Shown: in pieces, positions 57,050 to 64,000 of the stretch
How positions within the stretch are numbered: the first letter of the stretch is position 1
Layout of the letters: the number at the start of each line of letters is the position of its first letter
NCBI GenBank assembly: GCA_011032825.1
Contig: JAADJZ010000001.1
Location: forward strand, 558,001 to 622,000
Length of the DNA: 64,000 nt
Direction of reading: 5' to 3'
From: Massariosphaeria phaeospora
Lineage: Eukaryota > Ascomycota > Dothideomycetes > Pleosporales
Notes under the pieces: model-generated
What the model was told of the DNA's origin: nothing
Seen by the model: only the letters and a program-made list of their open reading frames with translations
Databases searched by the model: none
Made by a program: the position numbers and the translations under genes

Positions 57050-57362
57050 GGTGAAGAATGCGCCAATGCAAGAGCCGCGGGGAGGTATTCAGGCAGTCCG
57101 CGGGATCTGTTGCGTAGGCACAGCTGGCGTCCCGAGTCGTGGAGTAGCTCGACACTGCGTCGCGGGTGTGGTGGTGCGTGAACTGCTGTGGGGTTTTGAG
57201 AGGTGTCTCCTCCGCCCTGTCCAGCGGAGCCCCGGCCAATCACGCGGCCTTGGCGTGGCAGCCCTGGAGAAAGAAAAGTGCAACCCCAGCTGCAACCATC
57301 CAGATATCCTCGCTCCTCTCCTCGATCCCCGACTTCTGATTTTCGACGGCAAGCGCTGAGCA
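57050..57362. promoter_or_regulatory. Short bidirectional promoter region RET3 / mitochondrial protein
   Basis: The start codons of RET3 (minus, 57049) and the helical-repeat protein (plus, 57363) face away from each other across 313 bp, so both core promoters and leaders must lie here. It includes ACGCGGCCTTGGCG and several GC-rich words, but no TATA box that I can defend. Confidence 0.5.
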
Positions 57363-59986
57363 ATGCCATTGCTTCCACGCACGTCGCTTGCCGCATTCGT
57401 GTGCCCATCCACGCCTTTCCTTGTCCCTCGCCTCCTGCGCACCCCCGTGCCTCTGGCCGCTCTCAACACGCAATGTTCGACCGCGCAGACGAGCGCTCCA
57501 CGGGCGACATATGCCACCCAGACGAAGCAGACGAAGCAGACGAAGCAGAAGCCAAAAGGCAAGGGAAAGCTCTCGGGCCGCAACGCCTGGAAGCTCAGAA
57601 GAGCTGGAGAGCTGCAGCATGCCGATGCCGGCATGCGAGAGGTGAGAGACGCATGTCCGCTTTTCGTTGACTGGAGCTGACCATGTAGTCTGCCACTCTT
57701 CTACAGCAGTTTCGAGACTCGTGTGATGCCCGAAGCATTGACACCCTGATGGACCTCTACCCTACCCTCGCGACTGCCAATTTGCTGGACGCTGGCGACA
57801 CACGCCGCATAGCCCAGGCCCTGCATGCCTTCATCAGGAACATCTACCTAAGTGGAGGCAAGCAAGAGGACCATTTTCTCTTTGTGCAGCGGCTGGTGCA
57901 GGACATACAGTCAGGTGTCCTGCCCCCGCACCCCCTTGCCCATGTCCATCTGCTAGGAGTATACAAGGAGTGCAAGAAGTACCGCGAGGGCGCACAATTC
58001 TGGCAATGGTTGAGCGAGCAAGACGACACCTACCTCAACCCAGCCGTCTTCGGAGCAGCTATCGAGCTGCTGGCTTACCTAGGGCAAACTCCTCTCCCAG
58101 TCATGGAGGAGCTTTACATGGACGCCCTGAAGCGCTTTCCGGGTACTTTTGCGGAATACCATCTTTCCCCCGAGGCCGTCATACCAGACCGCACCCAAGC
58201 CACCAACATCAAAGGCCTCCCTATGCTTCTCTTACAAGGCATCACGACTGCCCGATTGATTAATGGAGATTGGAAACAGGCCTATCTGGCTTTAGATACC
58301 GCGCTCCGGCTCTATCCTGCCCAGGTCCCTCCCCGGTTCTTCGAACTCTTCATGGCTGAGCGACCCGTATCCGAAGCTTATACTGTGTTTCTCATTGCGT
58401 GTCGTTCTGGTGTAGCGTTAAAGCCCCACCATCTCACAACACTCATATCTAAGCTTCGTAAAGCCATGACAACATGTCCGAAAATGGAGCACCGAATGTT
58501 AATTCTCCAGGGCATCGCAAATGCAATATATGCCTACCTTGAAGCTGGTGGTACTGTGCACGGTATACATTGGGGCTCATTTCTCGAGTCCTTCGATGCC
58601 GTTTTGCCCTTCTTGCCGCTTGGAAAAGACTTCGAATCGCAGCAAGCAGTATTTCGAAATCAGTTGGTCGCCACTGCGCACAAGATTGTGTCAAGCCTCA
58701 TCCAGGCTGGTCTACCAACCAGTGAAAGGCTTTTCACAGGCCTCATTCATCTCGCGGGCTCTCTTCGCGTCCCTGATCTTCTCACTGCTACACTCCGCGA
58801 TGTCGAAGCGGCACAATTAGACATTGGACCGATAGGTCGCCGAAGTATCATAACCGCCGCGGGATATTTGGCAGATACCGAAACGATCGAACGTATCTGG
58901 TCGCAGCTTACCGCGCATGCTGAAACAGTTGGGGAGCCGATCGGTTACCAGGACTGGATCACTGTTGCTCGAGCATGCGGACGAGCTGGTCATGAAGAGT
59001 ACTTTCGGACTCAACTAGAGACCTTCCGACATGCAGCCTCTGGCCTTGTACAAGAAAGAGCCCTGTCCGAACTCTCTGAACCCACTGTGGTCCTCGCCAG
59101 CAGTCCAAGACCATTCTTCCTGATGGATGACCAAAAATTCGAACGTAGAGTTGAGAAAATTCAGCAGATCATGCTGAACATAGCAACAGTGGTTATGTCC
59201 AGTCAACCGCTGGAATTACGTAAAACCCCATTCTACATGTTTCTCGATCCTGCAAGACCAAACACCGCAGATATCAAAGATCTGCAGTCAGTGTATAACG
59301 AGTTCACTACAGATCCGCATCAGCCACTCCCACCGCCTCCGCCGCCTGGCTCTTACTTTAAACCACCCTTATGTTCAACAGGGTTTAAATTGTCCGAATT
59401 GCGCTTCCAGAACTGGGTCGACATAATAGAGCTTATGAGCGACGCTGAAGCCACCGAGGTCGGTTTCAAGAGCCGAATAGATCAAGCAATTGCAGCTGGG
59501 GCCCGAGTTGAGCAGGCACCACCGGATCTGAACCTGGCCAATCGGGTCCGCACCCTAGACGTTGATGAATTGCGAAGCCGGATCAAACGTCTTCGATCGC
59601 CCAAGACCCCCCCCTCGGTTATCAACAAAGTCGCAGCAGACACTCCACGATATGAACCCGGAGTATCGTACAGGCCGGTTTGGCCTGCAGAGTCTTTGGG
59701 CCCCAAACCAGACTGGGGCTCTGTAACCAAAAAGCTATTTCCCGTTTCCCCGGCAGCGGTCACTCCATCGCTCAGCTACTATTTCGCTCTCAAGCCTACC
59801 CATGATGCTCCCGTTCCCGACGAATCCCCACCTCCAATTTCGCGTAGGCCGTTGGGATCGCCCAAGTCTCCAAATCACCATGAGTTCAGGGCGCAGCGAA
59901 ATGCTCAAGCTCAGGAGCAACCAGGTGAGGTGCAAGACGGTTCCATCGTAGAACCGTCTGATGAGGTAACTCCTGTACAACAATAG
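57363..59986 (+). CDS. Putative mitochondrial helical-repeat (PPR-like) protein, two exons
   Basis: Exons 57363-57641 and 57689-59986 give 858 aa; the 47 bp intron (GTGAGA donor, GCTGAC branch, TGTAG acceptor) is phase 0. The N-terminus is Arg/Ser/Thr-rich without acids (MPLLPRTSLAAFVCPSTPFL), as in mitochondrial presequences, then a basic TKQTKQTKQK repeat coded by three ACGAAGCAG copies. Residues about 110-560 are helix-rich with PPR/TPR-like spacing (LAHVHLLGVYKECKKYREGA, NPAVFGAAIELLAYLGQTPL, IITAAGYLADTETIERIWSQ). The C-terminal third is Pro-rich and probably disordered. Proteins of this build usually bind organellar RNA in fungi, but I cannot assign a specific orthologue. Confidence 0.8.
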
Positions 59987-62900
59987 CTTATGTAATTCAC
60001 CCTGTACATTACATCTACCTAGATTGCGTGCGCCGTATTTTTAGGTTTATAACTGTAGTATATATTGAGGAGGGTGCATTTGGGCTGTGCGCATGGCATT
60101 CGCAAGCGCCGCTATCTCACATCAATCGATCTGCGTCAGCAACCGTCTAACCGTTAAGGATTCCACAATCTATGCATTTTCCGCCGCTTTTACATTTTCC
60201 GTCAAAGTCGTGTTCTATATCACGTAATGTCTAGCCGCAACAGCAGCCCGAACGATGATACACACCATGTCGCTTCACCAATTCACCCACTCTTTCCCAC
60301 TATTAACAACAGCTTCAGCCGGACACCAGGCCTGGCCTGGTCCGGGGAAGCGCGAGCCTGATCCTACTCCTGTAACTCGAAGACACTTTTCCAATTCCGC
60401 CTTTGTGAGTTGGTGGGCCGACGGGTTGGTCGTATTTTGTTTTTTTGCCTATATCTTCGGCTGGGAAATGGAGGTGCTCCGCGTCTAAAGGGGCAGGCAG
60501 TTCGGTTTTGCGTGTGTGTGGTAGGGTGCGTGCTTGAATACGGAGTAGGTAGGTAGGTAGATAGACCGGCAAAGAGACGGGGTCGTTGAGGCGCGGGTCG
60601 AGGTTGATGTCCAGAATGGATCCTCGCATTTCGTCCGCTACGCAGACGAGAATTTCAACTTTAGGCACGCGACATTCTACCGTTTTCGGCCCTATGTTAA
60701 TCAAACGTCCTAGGTGCGATATCAATACCAACATTTCAGGTATTAACCAATTCGCATATGAGGTGCAGACGGAGTGCGCTCGCTGCACCCCGCAATCCCG
60801 TTGACCCGTCCGTCCCCCGTCCCCAACCAACAGCCGAACATTGGACAACAGCGCGGCACTGCGGATCACGATCTACATGTGTATCTACAACAGGAACAGG
60901 CCGCAACCTGTTGCTCCTCCACACCATCTATCGAACTCCCTCCCACCCACCTCCGCTCGCGGCACTGCACCCGCGTTGGCAATAAGTACCCTAAACACTT
61001 TCCCGCACCACTCTATCGAAAAGACAAAGATCTCACGGTGTTGGAACTGGACCAGACAACGGCATGTTGGCCGTCCGTCCGCCCGTCCGTCCGTGGGGGA
61101 GGAAGGAATCCAATCCAATCCAATCCAGGCTGTAAGCACGATGAGCCCGAATAGGAAACTGCCTGGAATGTCCACGGGTTGCGCCTTCTTGGCTTCGAAT
61201 GTTGTTGCCACGTGCGATTATCCGGGTACCGGGATGGACCGGTAAGGCCGCTGGTTTCTACCGGCATGCGCGCTGCGCGGTTTCCTTAACTGGTCTGCAC
61301 GGTGGGGTTCCTTCTGCGTTTGCGTTCGGTCGGAGAAGACGGCCTTGTTGGAGGGTGGTTCGAGGTTCGATGCGATGGTTGCATGATGCGGCGGTGCTGA
61401 GGCGGCGGTGCTGAGGCGTGGATTGATGCAATAACATCGCAACTAACGAGGGGGGTTCATACAGTTTGCCAACGAACGGAAAGGGCATGCGATATGTCGC
61501 ACCCAAGGAGTGCCATGCGAAATACACAATCAGCACCAGCACCCCGCATCCCCGTCCCAGCAGGCTAGGTTGGCATGGATAACGTTACATATGTAGGTAC
61601 ATACATATAACGCTTATCCATGCCCAATTTACCTACCTATACCACACGTTTTATCATACCACCTACAAGTACACACCCCAACGACATCGTCCGACGGTCC
61701 GAATTCTAGACACGACGACACTTTGGTGCGGATGTTGTCATCTCAGCTCATCCTATCTCACCTCATCTCGCCTTGTCTTATAGGACATACTATACTATAT
61801 TATAGCCTTTGTCGTGGTAATCTTGGGTGAGTTGAGTTGGGCTTACACACACACCTATATGTATGGACATGCGTGCATGCGTGCGTGCCGCACACGGACA
61901 TGAAAGCAGCATGCTGTCTCGTCTCATCTCATCTCATCTCATCTTACAAAGTATGTTAGAGGAGGCGAGGTGGGTGGTCAGCTTATTGTTCTTCTCACCG
62001 GTTCAGTTCCTCGCTCGCTGGATGCCGCATGCGGGCCGGAGCGGTGCGGTGCGGTGCGTGGTGGAGACGGGGTGGGGATGGGATGGAGATGGGGGCGGTG
62101 TTCATATGTCGGTTTGGGGCGCGGTGTGCTGTGCTGGGGTAGCGGATGTGGTGGGTAAGCTGATGGCGTGGCATGGAGGAAGCGAAGTGGTTGGAAGGGG
62201 AAGGGGAAGGCATGTGCAAAGGACAACACTGCGGAGCGGGTTGCGGGTTGGATTAACAATGTGGTGAAGTAGGAAGGTACATAACATATGTATATACGTA
62301 CGTGGGCGTTGAGTTTGAAGACGGGACGGCATGGTGGGGGAGTGGAGACGTGTATGTACTCCGTAGCGTGGGCGTTGCGGAGTAGAGTTGAGCTGTCGGC
62401 GTGGGGTGCATGCCACCTAGATGCATGCAGACCAACCGATCGACCGAGGCAGTGACATCGACGTGCAGCACCATTAACAACAGCGGTGAATAGCGGTGAG
62501 AGAAAGTGTGCCAACGCTCTAGAAATTATCTATTTATGTACCCATATACTCCACTGCAGCTGTGCCTACCAAAGCTAGGGGGAATAATGCGGTGCTGTAA
62601 AGCGAAATCTTTTAGCGAACTAGGGGGGAAAAAGTAGTACCTAAATAAAAGTGTTCTACCAAGCAAAGAGTTTCGAGAATTGAAGTGAGCTGAGCTGGAC
62701 GAAGCTGGCCCAGAGAAGTCTAGTAGTAGTGTAACAACAAAGTGGCGGTCGATCTATCGATGATGGAAAGTGTGAAAGAAGGGGATAGACAAGAAGGGGA
62801 TATCGCTAGACGCTGGATAATAGAAGAAAATGCAGCGGTCAACGCGCGCAAGGGCATGCGTGCGACAAAAGGAAATGTACATGTATCTCCCAACCCAAGT

Positions 62901-63063
62901 TTTTGACCGGACCTATAACCAAGCCAAACCAGGCCAGACCAGACCCTCCTGAACCTATCCACCGTACCCGCCCGCTCGCTAAATGCACAGTTGTGAAAGG
63001 AAAATGTGGCTTGACCTCGACATCGGTGAAGAGGACAGCATGTGCAGAATGGTCAAAGGTGAC
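59987..63063. other. 3 kb with no supported gene; simple repeats
   Basis: Dense overlapping short ORFs occur but none has a domain, splice signals or codon consistency. Notable tracts are GTAGGTAGGTAGGTAG near 60546, CCGTCCGTCCGCCCGTCCGTCC near 61070 in pieces, ATCTCATCTCATCTCATC (61922-61945) and GTGCGGTGCGGTGCG (62044-62060). Alternating TA/CA words near 61580-61620 (GTACATACATATAACG) could form hairpins. It may contain UTRs or non-coding transcripts; the sequence alone does not show any. Confidence 0.5.
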
Positions 63064-63291
63064 TCAGTTCGACACGCTTCCAGCGGGACTCCGCGACTCG
63101 GCGGGTGTTGAGGGGAACGAGAAGTCGACGGGTGAGGGGGGTGGCGCGGGCGTTTCCCCGATTTCTTGCGTCGAGCGCGAGGGATTGTTGGAGGCTTTGA
63201 GGGCGGCGCTGACGTCGTGGCCGAGGGTCGAGTTGCCGGTGAGGATGGAGAGGCGTTGGCGGGGGGAGAGCGGGTTGGCGGAGTGAGGCAT
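63064..63291 (-). CDS. Small Ser/Pro-rich hypothetical protein, possibly complete (75 aa)
   Basis: The start ATG at 63291 has a strong fungal context (CTACCTCCACAATGCC) after a CAACAACAAC-type leader, which is the main reason for calling it. The product begins MPHSANPLSPRQRLSILTGN and becomes Pro/Ser-rich (ETPAPPPSPVDFSFPSTPAE), ending SVSN. No domain or signal peptide. A donor site for a further exon could not be found before the TGA, so it may be a complete small protein or the first exon of a longer one. Confidence 0.4.
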   Translation of the reverse strand: MPHSANPLSPRQRLSILTGNSTLGHDVSAALKASNNPSRSTQEIGETPAPPPSPVDFSFPSTPAESRSPAGSVSN

Positions 63292-64000
63292 TGTGGAGGT
63301 AGTTGTTGTTGGTAGTGTTTGGGATGGTATTGCGATCGAGTTGTGGCGAAAGTGAGCTTTCTATGTCGTGGAGGTCGAGACGGAGATTGTGAAGCGTAAA
63401 CGCCGCAGCAATATAAATTTCTCAGGAGCAGAGAAGAATGACTTCTGGGGCGGACTCCGGGGCGAGGGACACAGTAAGGCTAATATACGTGTGTTTGGCG
63501 TCCGGTAGCACAAACACGATATGTGAGCTGAGTCGGACTATGCGATGAGTGGGTGAGACGGAATGCGAGGGCTCGACGACTCGGGACGCAGCTTATGAGC
63601 TGTTCTCGGGGCGACCACGAAACGGCTACTCTTCGCTGGCAGATTTGGAATTGGGCTGGGCTTGGTCGGAGACGGGCGCAAAGGTAGCGGGAAAGGCCTG
63701 GCGGTGGTGAGTCAGGTTTAATATCAAGGGCAGGGCGCGATGGACGGGTAGGGCTGCTGGGGATGCGTTGGCACTCGGGGGCATGATGAGAAGCCCGGAT
63801 TGGAGACGGCTGCATTGGAGGCGGACTTACCTTTTGGGCTGGGCGAGATACGGGGCTGGATCTGGGGCGCGGAGGCGTAGCGGTGCGGGTGTGGTTGGAC
63901 GGTACCTGTGAGGTGCTGGTACCAATTATCCGGCGAGTTGAGGCGCGGGCGTCTCTGAGCTGGGGAAGAGTGCGGAGAGAGGGCGAGGCACGGCGGGCGA
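63292..64000 (-). other. Edge region; possible exon of a gene running in from the right
   Basis: On the minus strand, 63836-64000 reads as an open, Pro-rich frame (NSPDNWYQHLTGTVQPHPHR) that ends at a canonical donor (AAAAG-GTAAGT at about 63835). This suggests, weakly, the exon of a gene truncated by the window edge. 63292-63820 would then be intron or promoter. No domain is recognised. Confidence 0.25.

Noticed and set aside
59987..63063. Numerous ORFs of 60-180 codons in the right-hand 4 kb
   Set aside because: They overlap on both strands, have Arg/Pro/His-rich compositions typical of non-coding GC-rich DNA, and none has splice or domain support.

Overview
The window looks like nuclear DNA of a filamentous ascomycete (Pezizomycotina; a dothideomycete is my best guess, not proven). 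Supporting signs are 45-60 bp introns with GT...AG ends and CTNAC-type branch points, fungal wall and secretory genes (UDP-galactopyranose mutase, CRH-type GH16 transglycosidase, DUF1996 protein), and AT-rich, stop-riddled transposon relics of the kind left by RIP.

Layout. 1-3.6 kb is a transposon graveyard: AT-rich DNA around a ~2 kb palindrome made of two head-to-head LTR-gag fragments. 4.35-7.13 kb encodes a secreted Thr/Pro-rich protein. 7.4-15.2 kb is the strangest part: a long array of degenerate repeat units, many carrying a TATA box, a CT-rich leader, an AATAAA block and a start codon with a short ORF. Inside it sit two sound secreted-protein genes, a 10-cysteine small secreted protein and a DUF1996 protein. 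15.7-17.9 kb holds an uncertain or decaying multi-exon gene. 18.6-23.8 kb carries ADE2, ribosomal protein eL18 and a TPT/EamA transporter, all on the minus strand. 25.3-32.5 kb carries UDP-galactopyranose mutase, gamma-glutamyl phosphate reductase (PRO2) and a CRH-family wall enzyme. 32.5-38.6 kb contains two further degenerate tandem arrays flanking an unusual membrane, coiled-coil, Gln/Pro-rich protein. 38.6-41.3 kb has a xi-class (ECM4-like) glutathione transferase and a small coiled-coil protein.

42.8-50.0 kb has a tandem pair of large unknown genes. The first is a frameshifted relic. The second is cut by a 3,094 bp hAT transposon with perfect TIRs and a perfect 8 bp target duplication. 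The hAT transposase frame is continuous but closed by TAG/TAA codons. 50.4-60 kb is ordinary: a secreted PAF-acetylhydrolase-like esterase, RQC2/NEMF, coatomer zeta (RET3) and a putative mitochondrial helical-repeat protein. The last 4 kb is nearly gene-free.

No operon-like logic or secondary-metabolite cluster is visible. The housekeeping genes are independent units. The main interest lies in the repeat fossils: the 7.4-15.2 kb array, the gag palindrome, and the hAT insertion that splits an otherwise open gene. All exon coordinates were read by eye from splice signals and frame continuity.
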